Below are positions 49,038-59,100 of a stretch of DNA of 64,000 nucleotides, one piece after another. A program made the translations under genes and the position numbers. The notes beneath the pieces were generated by a model. It was not told the DNA's origin and did not search any database. It saw nothing but the letters and a program-made list of their open reading frames with translations. Source of the DNA: Cellulosilyticum ruminicola JCM 14822 (GTDB lineage: Bacteria > Bacillota > Clostridia > Lachnospirales > Cellulosilyticaceae); assembly GCF_001311925.1 (NCBI RefSeq), contig NZ_BBCG01000005.1, forward strand, positions 50,359 through 114,358, written 5' to 3'. The number at the start of each line of letters is the position of its first letter. Positions within the stretch are counted from its first letter, which is position 1.

Positions 49038-51577
49038 AAAGCATTACCAAATCCATAAATTGCTTGCCCCATATTTCCTAAAATTGCCGCTATAGAAGAA
49101 AAGGCTACAAAGAAATCTAATGCATCATCTTTAGTTGCTTGATCTAAATTATATATTCCTTTAACCTTTGGAAGTAATACGCTATCAATCTGTTTGTCAT
49201 TTTGTTTTAAGATAACTTGGTCATTTAATACACCTGCACAGTGAAATACGCCATTAATCTTGCCATAATGTTTTCTTATAGCACCTATACACTTTTTAAC
49301 ACTAGATGCATCACTTACATCTATGCTCTTATAGCTAATTTCTGATTTATGATCTGATAAACCTAATAATATGTTTTTCTTCTTTTCATTAAGTTTAGAA
49401 CGGCCTAATAAAACAATATTAGCCTTCACTGTTTCTGCAATGTGTTTCGTAAGAGCTAGGCCTAATCCACCTAAACCACCAGTAATGACATATACACCAT
49501 TCTCTTTATAAACTATTTTCTTTTCTTTTCCTTCTACTTCAGTAAAACATCTGCTGAAACGTTCTGTAGCTTTATAAGTAATTAAAGTATCTAAGCTATT
49601 CACATGAGTTTTTTCATTGTTTAAGCATTCTAAAACTTGTTCTTTAGACATCTCATTCATATTTTCAAATACTACTATTTGGCCATATACTCTTGAGTTC
49701 TCCATTGATGCTGTTTTTAAAATCCCATTAATAGCTTCCACTGACTCACTTAATTTATTAGCTACTACTTGTATTAAAATATTTCCCTGCTTAACTTCTT
49801 TAATTTGCTTTTGTAATTGCTTAATTATTTCATGACATGTATCAAATGTTGTCTGAAGCATATCATTACTTTTTTCTTGTAGATTTATAACCTCAGCATC
49901 ACCAAAGAATATTTGAGCTTGTCCTGATAAATGACTACATCCATTTAGGATAATCACCTGTTTACTAATATCTATACCCTTTTCAGATAAAGCTTTTTTA
50001 TTCCATACTGGTTGTAACATTACAGAATTAGCTTGTATACTTACATTACTTTCTTTAACACTTTCTTTCACACTTTCTTTAACACTCTCTATCTTAATGT
50101 TCTCTTTGTAATTCTCACAAAGGTACACTGTTAATTCATTAATTGTAGTGTATTCGAATAATAAAGTTGGATATACTTTGATATTAAATTTATTTTCAAG
50201 ACATTTTACAATATGGAGTAAATCCGCAGAGTCTAACCCTAAGTCATAAAAACCAACTTCATTTTCATGATTTGTTATATCTCTATCTAATAATTCTCCA
50301 ACTTCAGCTTGTAAATATGTTTTTATAAAGTCTGCTGAATTTTCTACCGAACTTATAACTTCCACTTTTGCTGGTTGTATAGTTTCCGTTTTATTAAAGA
50401 CATCCTTATAATTTTCTTCTAAATACTCACTAAGTTGCTTTATATCTGTATACTCAAATAATAAAGTTGGATATAAGGTTGTACCGACTTTACCTTCTAA
50501 TAATTTCACTAATTGAACAAGCTCTACAGAATCTAGACCTAATTCATAGAATCCTACCTCATTATCTTGAGCACTTACTTGTCTATTTAACATTTTTCCA
50601 ACTTGCTCTTGTAAATACACTAAAATGTTACTAGCATTACTATCATTGCTTATATTAATAATCTTATTTGGAGCAATTTCTTCTGTAACTTTTTCTTTTT
50701 CTGTAAGTCCTGAAATTAATCTAGGATCTCTAATTCTCTTTAAAACGAGTCCTTTAAAATATGCAATTAATTCACCATTTTCATCATATATACTAATGTC
50801 TTTTTTATTAATATCTGGTATAGTGTTATCTTTTCTTACTTCTACACTTTTACTTGTATATACAAAAATCTCTTTTGGAAAATGTTTATATACTGCAAAG
50901 TTTTCTATAGAAAAAGGAATATAAGCTATATGTTCATTTCCATCTCTAGCAATCATATCTTCTGTAAATTTAAATGTACCTGAAAAAGTGGCTGCATCTA
51001 AAAATGCTGGATGTGCATAAAATGCTTTTCTATATTTTTCTCCTTCTTCTCCTAATGTAAGTGCCATTAACTCTTGGCCCTTATAATAATAAATAGTCCC
51101 TCTTGCTTTCATAAAATCATAGTGTCGAATATCGATTTTTCTAGCTAATCCATATTCTTCTTCCATATCCCATTTCTCTTGGGCATGATCTTTAAAAGCT
51201 TTAATATTAAGGATTTTGCTATTAGGAACATCTTCTAAATATAATAAACATTCCATGTTAGCATCTATTTCATCACTTAAATATTTATCATCTTTAATTC
51301 TTCTACTTGAAACATTAACCTGCCAATGATCTTCTATCGGTATAAATGTTACATAAACTTCTTTATCAAATTCTTCTGTAACTACAATAGGATGCTTAAA
51401 TAAAATATTTTTTAATGAAACTGCTTGAGTTAACATATAGTCTTCAACTAATCTATAAATCATATCTAAATATGTGATTCCTGGTACAGTTCTTACACTA
51501 TGTACATGATGATCTCTAGGAATTTTGTTATTATAAGTTATCTTCTGGATATATGTCTTTTCACCAGTCTTATGCAT
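49001..51577 (-). CDS. PKS2 fragment 1 (true N-terminus): DH-ACP-ACP-KR
   Basis: The start is genuine: AAGGTG lies about 8 bases before ATG, and the previous gene ends 30 bases upstream. The protein opens at once with a DH (~1-285; DHHVHSVRTVPG has Ser at the motif Gly; second motif HPAFLDAATFS keeps Asp). Two ACPs follow (GLDSVELV, Ser ~347; GLDSADLL, Ser ~445), then a KR (~510-858; GGLGGLG, FHCAGVLND, Tyr in GQAIYGFGNA). This completes module C, whose KS is the last domain of PKS1, a KS/DH-split module. The order DH-ACP-ACP-KR, with carriers before the KR, is unlike the other modules. The frame breaks at GNA through a lost base. Restored PKS2 runs 24945-51577, about 8878 residues. Confidence 0.9.
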   Translation of the reverse strand: MHKTGEKTYIQKITYNNKIPRDHHVHSVRTVPGITYLDMIYRLVEDYMLTQAVSLKNILFKHPIVVTEEFDKEVYVTFIPIEDHWQVNVSSRRIKDDKYLSDEIDANMECLLYLEDVPNSKILNIKAFKDHAQEKWDMEEEYGLARKIDIRHYDFMKARGTIYYYKGQELMALTLGEEGEKYRKAFYAHPAFLDAATFSGTFKFTEDMIARDGNEHIAYIPFSIENFAVYKHFPKEIFVYTSKSVEVRKDNTIPDINKKDISIYDENGELIAYFKGLVLKRIRDPRLISGLTEKEKVTEEIAPNKIINISNDSNASNILVYLQEQVGKMLNRQVSAQDNEVGFYELGLDSVELVQLVKLLEGKVGTTLYPTLLFEYTDIKQLSEYLEENYKDVFNKTETIQPAKVEVISSVENSADFIKTYLQAEVGELLDRDITNHENEVGFYDLGLDSADLLHIVKCLENKFNIKVYPTLLFEYTTINELTVYLCENYKENIKIESVKESVKESVKESNVSIQANSVMLQPVWNKKALSEKGIDISKQVIILNGCSHLSGQAQIFFGDAEVINLQEKSNDMLQTTFDTCHEIIKQLQKQIKEVKQGNILIQVVANKLSESVEAINGILKTASMENSRVYGQIVVFENMNEMSKEQVLECLNNEKTHVNSLDTLITYKATERFSRCFTEVEGKEKKIVYKENGVYVITGGLGGLGLALTKHIAETVKANIVLLGRSKLNEKKKNILLGLSDHKSEISYKSIDVSDASSVKKCIGAIRKHYGKINGVFHCAGVLNDQVILKQNDKQIDSVLLPKVKGIYNLDQATKDDALDFFVAFSSIAAILGNMGQAIYGFGNALWIVLLKLEMSK
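49038..49040 (-). other. Frameshift site 7 (PKS2 KR-C)
   Basis: GGT AAT GCT TTA TGG derails the KR. TTTT for TTT gives GNAFMDSFIKARN, matching GFMDAY in sister KRs. Confidence 0.88.
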
Positions 51578-51607
51578 TTTCTTAGCACCTTCTTTACTTA
51601 TATTTTA

Positions 51608-53218
51608 TTAATTACGTACTATAAAGAAATCTAAAAAGTCATCATCATCTTCATCTTGACTTTCATTTTGTTCTTTCGCTTGACTGCTTGCTTTGCCTAT
51701 TTCCCACATTCTTTCTGAATCTTTATCCAATGCTTGGTAATAAGATTTCTTACGATTAAAATGAACTTCTCCACCTTTTGGTTCTAATGTAGCTCTATTA
51801 CCATTTGGAATACCTTCATCACTTATAATAATGTGTGCATTATTACCGCCTAATCCAAATGCACTAATACCGGCTCTTCTTAAATTATCTTCACCTTGCC
51901 ATTTTGTTAATTCTTGTACTAAATATAATGGTGATTGTTCAAAATTAAATCTTGGATTAACTTCTTTACAGTTAATTGTTGGTGGTAGCTGTTGTTTTGT
52001 AATTGAAAGTAAAACTTTTATAACACTAGCTACACCTGCCGCACATAGTAAATGACCTATATTACTCTTTACACTACCTATTCCACAATATTGTTTCTTA
52101 TCTGTGTCTTTAGTTAATATTCTTGTTAACGCTCTTAATTCAATTGGGTCTCCTATCATTGTGCCTGTTCCATGTGCTTCTACATAACTAATAGAATTAG
52201 CTTTAATTTCTGCATCTGCTATAGCTTTTTCAATTAACGCTTCTTGAGCTTGTGGATTTGGAGTTGTAATACCCATTGTATTACCATCACAATTAAGTGC
52301 AGAACCATCAATAACGCCATAAATCTTATCATTATCTTTAATTGCATCTTCTAATGATTTTAATAAAAGCACACCACATCCTTCTCCAATGCCTATGCCA
52401 TCGGCGTCATCTGAAAAGGTTTTACATCTGCCATCTGGTGATAAAATTTTGCCACCACTTAACATATGGTATGTTCTTCTTTCTAATAATTCTACTCCTC
52501 CAACAAATGCCATATCAGATTCACCTTGTTGAATACTTTTAGCCGCTAAATGTAATGCTGTTAGTGAACTTGCACAAGCTGCGTCAATTACCATATTAGG
52601 TCCTTTTAAGTTTAAGAAATGGGCAAGTTGTATAGAAATAAAGTTCTCACCAAATCCTACTGGTGTTTCTGCATTATACTCTTGAATCTTACCTAAAAAG
52701 CATGCTGCTCTAGCACCTACAAACATACCCACATTTTTGCCCCATACATCTTCCTTCGTATATCCTGCATCACTTAAGGCTTCTACACCTACTTCTAATA
52801 TTTGCTTTTGTAATGGGTCCATTTGTTCTGCCATTATATCCGAAATTTTAAAGTACTCTGGATCAAATTCATATATATCATTCTTCATAAAGGCACCTAA
52901 ATTTGTAATGCTCTTTTTCTTTTCTCCTTTAGATATATAGTAATCCTCTGTACAATCCCATCTATCTTTTGGAATTTCTCTCATACTATCTATTCCATTT
53001 ATGAGATTTTCCCAGTACTCTTTAATATTGGCTGCATCTGGGAAATGACATGCCATTCCTATAACAGCTACTTTTCTATCTTTTTTTGCTTTACCTGTAT
53101 TTTGTAACTCATTATGTGCTTCTTTTATAACATTTTCATTGCTACTTATATCTTGTTTACCTTTAATGAGTTTATTCACAATAACATCTATTAAATCTTG
53201 TTTTGAATTAATACCCAT
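51608..53218 (-). CDS. PKS1 fragment 4: KS-C with acidic C-terminal tail
   Basis: This fragment has 536 residues. The first ~22 are the end of a truncated ACP. KS-C occupies ~47-465, with GMACHFPDA, DAACASSLTALHL (Cys ~212), EAHGTGTMIGD and KSNIGHLLCAAG. The protein ends with a low-complexity acidic tail (ESQDEDDDDFLDFFIVRN) and a true stop at 51608. The next protein begins with a DH, so this tail is in the right place for a dehydratase-docking motif that holds a split KS/DH module together. The DAACASS context is shared only with KS-B. The start at 53218 is an internal Met; the real reading continues from upstream through frameshift site 8. Confidence 0.88.
   Translation of the reverse strand: MGINSKQDLIDVIVNKLIKGKQDISSNENVIKEAHNELQNTGKAKKDRKVAVIGMACHFPDAANIKEYWENLINGIDSMREIPKDRWDCTEDYYISKGEKKKSITNLGAFMKNDIYEFDPEYFKISDIMAEQMDPLQKQILEVGVEALSDAGYTKEDVWGKNVGMFVGARAACFLGKIQEYNAETPVGFGENFISIQLAHFLNLKGPNMVIDAACASSLTALHLAAKSIQQGESDMAFVGGVELLERRTYHMLSGGKILSPDGRCKTFSDDADGIGIGEGCGVLLLKSLEDAIKDNDKIYGVIDGSALNCDGNTMGITTPNPQAQEALIEKAIADAEIKANSISYVEAHGTGTMIGDPIELRALTRILTKDTDKKQYCGIGSVKSNIGHLLCAAGVASVIKVLLSITKQQLPPTINCKEVNPRFNFEQSPLYLVQELTKWQGEDNLRRAGISAFGLGGNNAHIIISDEGIPNGNRATLEPKGGEVHFNRKKSYYQALDKDSERMWEIGKASSQAKEQNESQDEDDDDFLDFFIVRN
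51611..51670 (-). other. Putative dehydratase-docking tail at the PKS1 C-terminus
   Basis: It encodes a Q/E/D-rich segment ending DDDDFLDFFIVRN after the KS. It is short, acidic and probably disordered, with a hydrophobic tip. Such KS C-terminal motifs are known to dock a downstream DH subunit. The next gene indeed starts with DH. Confidence 0.5.
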
Positions 53219-53312
53219 ATCTAAAAGAGATTTATTAAAATCTAGCTCTAGTTTTGATAAATTTTGTGTTACTGTAGCTTTTACTTTATCTATACTTAAT
53301 TCTTCCTCTTGA
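53175..53312 (-). other. Truncated second ACP of module B, spanning frameshift site 8
   Basis: When one base is restored within 53296-53312, the protein continues EEELSIDKVKATV, then LELDFNKSLLDMGINSKQDLIDVI. This looks like ACP helix I, the GxDS loop (here GINS) and helix II, but it stops there and lacks the C-terminal third of a carrier domain. The Ser is kept; the Asp before it is Asn. It may be a remnant of a second ACP or a linker. Confidence 0.5.
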
Positions 53313-54969
53313 TATTATCTCCAAAGGCAGCTAACAATTGTGTATTATACGTTTCTACCATATATTTAGCCAAGCTATCTAAAGTTGAATATTCCAAGAA
53401 GACTATTGGATCCATTGTATCTATGTTTAGTTCTTTATCCATTCTCTTAATAATTTCAGCTATAAATATAGAATCCACTCCATAAATCTGTAAGTTTTTA
53501 TTTAAATCAATGTCTGAAATATGAAGTTCTTCTGAAACAGTATTCTTTAACCATTCTTGTATACTCTTTAAAGTATCTACTTTACTAATTGTTTCTTCAT
53601 GTTTATTATGGCTACTACTACTATTTAATGGATGCTTAATAGCATGATTATTGTTCCATAAAACCTTACGATTAAATTGTACTTTTTCTCCTTTTGGTGT
53701 TAACTCAGCTTTGCAGCTTTCAGGTACACTATCATTACTTATAATAATATGCGCATTACTTCCGCCTAAACCAAATGCACTAACGCCAGCTCTTAATACG
53801 CCATCTTGTGGCTGCCAATTTGTTAACGATTTTACTACATATAATGGTGAACCCTCAAATTTAAATCTTGTAGTAAGTGGTTCACAATTAATACTTGCTG
53901 GTAACTGCTTCTTAGTAATACATAACAATACTTTAATAACGCTAGCAACCGCTGATGCACATAAGAGGTGTCCAATATTACATTTTACACTTCCTATACC
54001 ACAGTAATTATTTTTACCAGAATATCTTCTCAAGACTTTTGTTAAAGATTTCAATTCAATAGGATCACCTATCATAGTTCCTGTACCATGTGCTTCAATA
54101 TAGCTAATCGTACTTCCATCAATATCAGAATTCTTTATTGCTTGGAGAACTAAATCTTCTTGAGCTTTAGGATCAGGTGTCTTAATACCCATTGTATTGC
54201 CATCATTGTTTAGTGCACCACCATCTATAACACCATAAATTTTATCTCCATCAGCAATAGCTTTATCTAAAGCTTTTAATAAAATTACACCGCAGCCTTC
54301 TCCGATAGCTATACCATTTGCATTGTTAGAAAATGTTTTACATTTTCCATCAGGACATATGATTTTAGAAGGACTTAATACTTCATATGTAGTTGGTTCT
54401 AGAATCTCTACACCACCTGCAAATGCCATCTCTGATTCACCACTATTAATGCTATTTATAGCTAAATTAATAGCCGTTAATGAACTTGCACAAGCTGCAT
54501 CTATAACCATATTAGGTCCTTTTAAATTTAAGAAATGTGATAAGTGTACAGATATAAAGTTTTGACCATATCCATTAATCGTTTCACTATCTATTTCCTC
54601 TAATGTATGATAAAACTGACCTACACGTGCTCCAACAAATACCCCAACTGATTTTCCCCAAACATCATCTTTGGTATATCCTGCATCTGCAAGAGCTTCT
54701 ACACTCACCTCTAACCATTGTCTTTGTAATGGATCCATTTGGATTGCTTGTTTGTCACTTACTCTAAAATATTCTGGATCAAATTTATCAATATCTTTAA
54801 TAAATCCGCCTCTATTACTTGTACTTCTAAAAAGTTCCCCATTCATTCTATAGTAGTCATCTCGCCAATCCCATCTTTCTATTGGGATTTCTTCAATACT
54901 ATCAACTTCATTACATAAGTTATTCCAGTACTCACTAATATTTTGTGCTCCTGGGAAATGACATGCCAT
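53296..54969 (-). CDS. PKS1 fragment 3: KS-B and ACP
   Basis: This fragment has 557 residues. The first Met lies inside the KS signature IAVIGMACHFPG; in-frame sequence upstream supplies the missing residues KKIAVIG, so the start is artificial. KS-B runs to ~410 (DAACASSLTAINL, Cys ~157; EAHGTGTMIGD; KCNIGHLLCASAVAS). An ACP follows with YGVDSIFIAEI (Ser ~495). The frame ends with NIKRKN at 53296, where one base is lost and a second, truncated ACP-like segment begins. No KR, DH or MT is present in module B, so its beta-keto group would stay unless modified in trans. Confidence 0.88.
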   Translation of the reverse strand: MACHFPGAQNISEYWNNLCNEVDSIEEIPIERWDWRDDYYRMNGELFRSTSNRGGFIKDIDKFDPEYFRVSDKQAIQMDPLQRQWLEVSVEALADAGYTKDDVWGKSVGVFVGARVGQFYHTLEEIDSETINGYGQNFISVHLSHFLNLKGPNMVIDAACASSLTAINLAINSINSGESEMAFAGGVEILEPTTYEVLSPSKIICPDGKCKTFSNNANGIAIGEGCGVILLKALDKAIADGDKIYGVIDGGALNNDGNTMGIKTPDPKAQEDLVLQAIKNSDIDGSTISYIEAHGTGTMIGDPIELKSLTKVLRRYSGKNNYCGIGSVKCNIGHLLCASAVASVIKVLLCITKKQLPASINCEPLTTRFKFEGSPLYVVKSLTNWQPQDGVLRAGVSAFGLGGSNAHIIISNDSVPESCKAELTPKGEKVQFNRKVLWNNNHAIKHPLNSSSSHNKHEETISKVDTLKSIQEWLKNTVSEELHISDIDLNKNLQIYGVDSIFIAEIIKRMDKELNIDTMDPIVFLEYSTLDSLAKYMVETYNTQLLAAFGDNIKRKN

Positions 54970-55004
54970 ACCAATAACTGCTATTTTTTTATTCTTAGAA
55001 GAAG

Positions 55005-55010
55005 TTATCT
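55005..55010 (-). other. Frameshift site 9 (PKS1, before KS-B)
   Basis: GTA AGA TAA stops the frame. One more A gives VRITSSKNKKIAVIGMAC, the normal entry into KS-B. Confidence 0.75.
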
Positions 55011-56192
55011 TACTTCTTCTTTAACATTTTCTATACGATCTTGCTTTTGAACTTCCTTAACACTTTCTATTGTTTTAACAGGAGTTATATTTTCACTAAT
55101 GTACTCAGTTAATTTACCGATTGTATTAAATTCAATTAAGTCTGTTGCATCAATTTTGACTCCTTGAATACTTTTTTCAATATGTTTTATAATATCTACC
55201 ATAAAAATTGAATCTACGCCAAATTCCTGGAAAGATAAATTACTATCAATAGTATCTGTGTCTAATGATAATTCTTCTTTAAATATAGCTACTAGTATTT
55301 CCTCAATTGTATTATTGTTCTCTTCAGTTGTATTATTACTTTCCTCAACTGTGTTATTTACTTCACTATCTCCACCTAAATTTTGCTTAATCTCATTAGC
55401 ATATTCATCTAACATATAGTCTGCTAGTTGACTAATACTTGGATACTCTAGAAAGGCAAGTGCATCTAATTTTATTCCTTTTATTCTGCCTTCAATCCTT
55501 GTGATAAGTTCAGCGATAAAAATCGAATCTACGCCATAGCTTTGGAAGTTTTTATTTAAATCATCTATATTACATCTAAGTTCTTTTTCAAAAACATCTA
55601 CTAGTATATTACTTAATGTATCTTTAAGAGATGGACTTGCAACTACAGTGTTATTTACTGTTTCGGCTATCTTCATATCTTCTTCTTTCATCCTTTCCTT
55701 AAACATTAATTGTCTTATATCAAATCTATCCTCTTCAACAATTGCAGGTAAAACAGTTGTAATTTCTTCATTCTTAGATCCTAATACTTCATCTAGCATT
55801 GCAATTCCTTGCTTATTTGTGATACTTATTAGACCCGATTCTAAGTAAGCTTTACTAGTTACCTCACCCATTCCGATTTCTTTCCAGCTAGGCCACATAA
55901 TAGCTATCATTGGCAATTGCTTCTTGTAGTATTCTACACAATAATTCATGTAATCATTAGCTAATGCATAGTCTCCTTGACCTACACCTAATACTGGAAT
56001 AATAGATGATACAGAAGAAAATACAATGAAAAATTCTAATGCTTGTCCTTTTATAGTATTAATCAAATAATCCAATCCTTTAATTTTAGGTAATAATACA
56101 GCATCAATATCTTCTGTTGCTTTCTTAATAAATACAGGATTGTTTAAATCTGCAACACCTGCCCCATGAATGATTCCTGCAATAGTCCCCAT
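55005..56192 (-). CDS. PKS1 fragment 2: KR end-ACP-ACP
   Basis: This fragment has 395 residues. Residues 1-165 are the second half of KR-A (IIHGAGVAD, FSSVSSI with the catalytic Ser, QGDYALANDYMN with the Tyr, IMWPSWKEIGMG). Two tandem ACPs follow: YGVDSIFIAEL (Ser ~217) and FGVDSIFMVDI (Ser ~322), separated by an N/T/E-rich linker. They complete module A. The fragment starts in the KR through frameshift site 10 and ends just before KS-B at site 9. Confidence 0.88.
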   Translation of the reverse strand: MGTIAGIIHGAGVADLNNPVFIKKATEDIDAVLLPKIKGLDYLINTIKGQALEFFIVFSSVSSIIPVLGVGQGDYALANDYMNYCVEYYKKQLPMIAIMWPSWKEIGMGEVTSKAYLESGLISITNKQGIAMLDEVLGSKNEEITTVLPAIVEEDRFDIRQLMFKERMKEEDMKIAETVNNTVVASPSLKDTLSNILVDVFEKELRCNIDDLNKNFQSYGVDSIFIAELITRIEGRIKGIKLDALAFLEYPSISQLADYMLDEYANEIKQNLGGDSEVNNTVEESNNTTEENNNTIEEILVAIFKEELSLDTDTIDSNLSFQEFGVDSIFMVDIIKHIEKSIQGVKIDATDLIEFNTIGKLTEYISENITPVKTIESVKEVQKQDRIENVKEEVR

Positions 56193-59100
56193 GCTTTCAG
56201 TAATAAACTTAATGCATGTTTTACATTATCTAAATCATTAAAATCAATAGATAAAACTTCCACCTGAGCGCCTTTACTCTCAAGATATTTAACATTATTA
56301 ATTTTTTCTGTCAGTCCCTTTCCATGCTCATTATCCCATTCATTTCTAGGTGGTAATACTTCCCGTCCTATTAATGCTATTTTTCTTACACCATAATTAT
56401 CTACTAAATGTTTTGCACATAATGCACCTATTCCTCTAGTACCACCAGTAATAACTACAACCTGATCCTTATTAAAATTAATCTTATTGCCTTTTGCTTG
56501 TAAATCGATTTCATCTAAATAACTTCTGTAGCGTTTATTTTCTCTATAAGATACTTCTGGTGTTGTTGATTTAGTTTGAAACTCTTCAACAACTTGTTTT
56601 GCGATTTGATTAGCCGTTAAATCTGGACTAACGTCCATATGTCTAGTCTCTAATGATTTATATTCACTTTGTAACATGCGATAAAGCCCAACACGTTTGG
56701 CACCATACATTGTTAGTGAATCATTCATGAAACTTTCTAATCCTTTAGTAACACATAGGAGTTTTAACTGTGTACGATTTCCAAATGTAAGTAATAATTG
56801 AAGCCACTTAATCCAAGTAAACTCATAGCTTTCATCTTTACCACATCCAACTAAGTCAATAACTCCTCTAAACTTCTTCCAGTATGTATCTGGATTATTA
56901 AAATCATCTTTTAATTCATTATTCCTTATTATTACATAGTCTTTAAAATATGTTGTTACATGTTGTGCTAATGCTTCTACTTCTTCAGATACTATAATAG
57001 CAATTACGCCTTTAATACTCTCTTTCTCGCTAGCATCTTCCTGCTTCCAATGTTTACTTAAAAAATATCTATTATCAACTTTCTCCATCATTACATTTTC
57101 TCCCCCATTATCTTCAGCACATTCTTGATATTGGATTACATTAGCTTTATGCCCTGTTTTATACGGTACATTAAATGTGTTCTTTTCAAATTCATATACA
57201 GGTAAATGCAATTTATGGTATACTTCATTTTCATGTAATTGTTTCCAGTTAAATTTAACGCCTTGTTGCCATAACATATTAAGTTGATTATTAAATTGTC
57301 TTAATGCATTACACTCATTCTGTTTAAGGCTTACTTTTATAACATTAAATTGACTTGATTCTATATTAGATGGCTGCGTCATTCTAAGTGATAACCATTC
57401 CTTGAAATTATTAATTTCCTTAGATAACTCCTCATCTTCAACATTAACTTCTCTTCTTTCAAAATTCTCTATATCACATGAATTGATTCTATTGACAATC
57501 TGATTTTGTGCATTATGCAATGCATTAAAATCTCCTAATAATATTTGTAATATTTCTTGCTTTGTAATTACACCTGAGGTTACTAAATCCAATAATATAT
57601 AGAATTCTTTATTATCGATTCTTTCCTTTTCTGATAAATTCCATTTTTGTTTAACCCGTTTAATAGACATCAAACAAATAATTAATACAAGTATTTTCTT
57701 CTTTACTTCCCCTGTAACATTCCACTTATAATATTCTTCTACATTTATAAGTTGTTCAATTTCTAATTCATAATCCTTAAGAATATTATTCCACTCATTC
57801 ATATACTTTCTAAAAGTAAATTGATTACTATATAGAACACCTGATTTATTTAAGTAATATAACAACAAGTCTTCTTCTACGTTAATATTCTTAAGCAGTT
57901 CTTCTATAAAGTCTTCTCTAACCTGATGTGGTGATATAATCTTTCCTTCTAAGTGATCATAAAATGGTATTTGTGGTCTCTTATATGTCAAATCTTCAAT
58001 GGAAATTTGATTGAATAAATATCTTAATACTTCTTCCCACTGTAATATGCCACTAAGTACTAAAGCTACCCATACTCCAGCATCATCCCCACTTATCATA
58101 TAAATCTGATCTTCATCAATTAATGCTTTAAGTGTTTTCTGAATAGCAAATGATATAATAAATCTAAATCCTTTTACATAATTTTGTTTCCATGCAGTGC
58201 TCAAAAACTGCTGCTTAAAATCAGGAATAATGTGTAACTTATCAGCTTGTTTTACAATGTCTAATAGATTCTTCTTGAGTATTGGATAACTCTTAAATAA
58301 TTCATCATATTCTCCTAAGCTTAAGTTATAATTCACAACACTTAAGACATATTTATTATCCTTTTTAGAATCATAAACTTTATAACTGGCTAGTTTTTCT
58401 TTTAATTGTTCAAAGTCATTTACAACACAACTATATCTATATCTATATTGTTCTCTACCCAATAGAAGCGTGTTACATACATCTTTAAATTTATACTCTG
58501 ACAATGTATTTATCTGTTCCTTCCAATTACTCACCATTTTCTCTAGACTTTTACTAGTCTTAGCTGATAATGTAAATATCTGCTCTCCTTTTGATTTTCC
58601 CGTATCTTTATACATATATTCTTCTACTATAACATGTGTATTTACACCGCCATAACCAATAGAGTTAACAGCTGCACGATATGGTTTATCTACCTCTTCT
58701 TTTATCCAATCTCTTAATTTATCTTCTATCTTAAAACAAGTGTCTTGAAGTTCTATGATAGGATTTAATACTCTATAATTAAGTGAAGGTGGGATTTTCT
58801 TATATTTCATCATTAGTAAAACCTTAATCATACTTGCCATTCCTGCTCCAGCTGCTAAATGACCAATATTCGTTTTTACAGAACCTATAGTGCAAAATCC
58901 TTTATCCTCAGTAAATTGACTAAAGGCTTGCTTTAACGCTTCTACCTCTATAGGATCTCCTAATGAAGTTCCTGTCCCATGAGTTTCAACATAAGATATT
59001 GTTCTAGGATTTATTCCGCCTTGTTCATAGCATTTTATCATAGCATCTCTTTGTGCTTCCATTTTTGGAGCAGATACTGCATTTCCATGTCCACAATGAT

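Noticed and set aside
51578..51607. Possible frameshift joining PKS1 and PKS2
   Set aside because: KS-C ends with a low-complexity tail and stop, and the DH gene has AAGGTG before its ATG. A KS/DH-split module is a known arrangement.
57200..58420. A functional cis-acting AT in PKS1
   Set aside because: The elbow has no nucleophile Ser and the GQGSQ and FHS motifs are absent.
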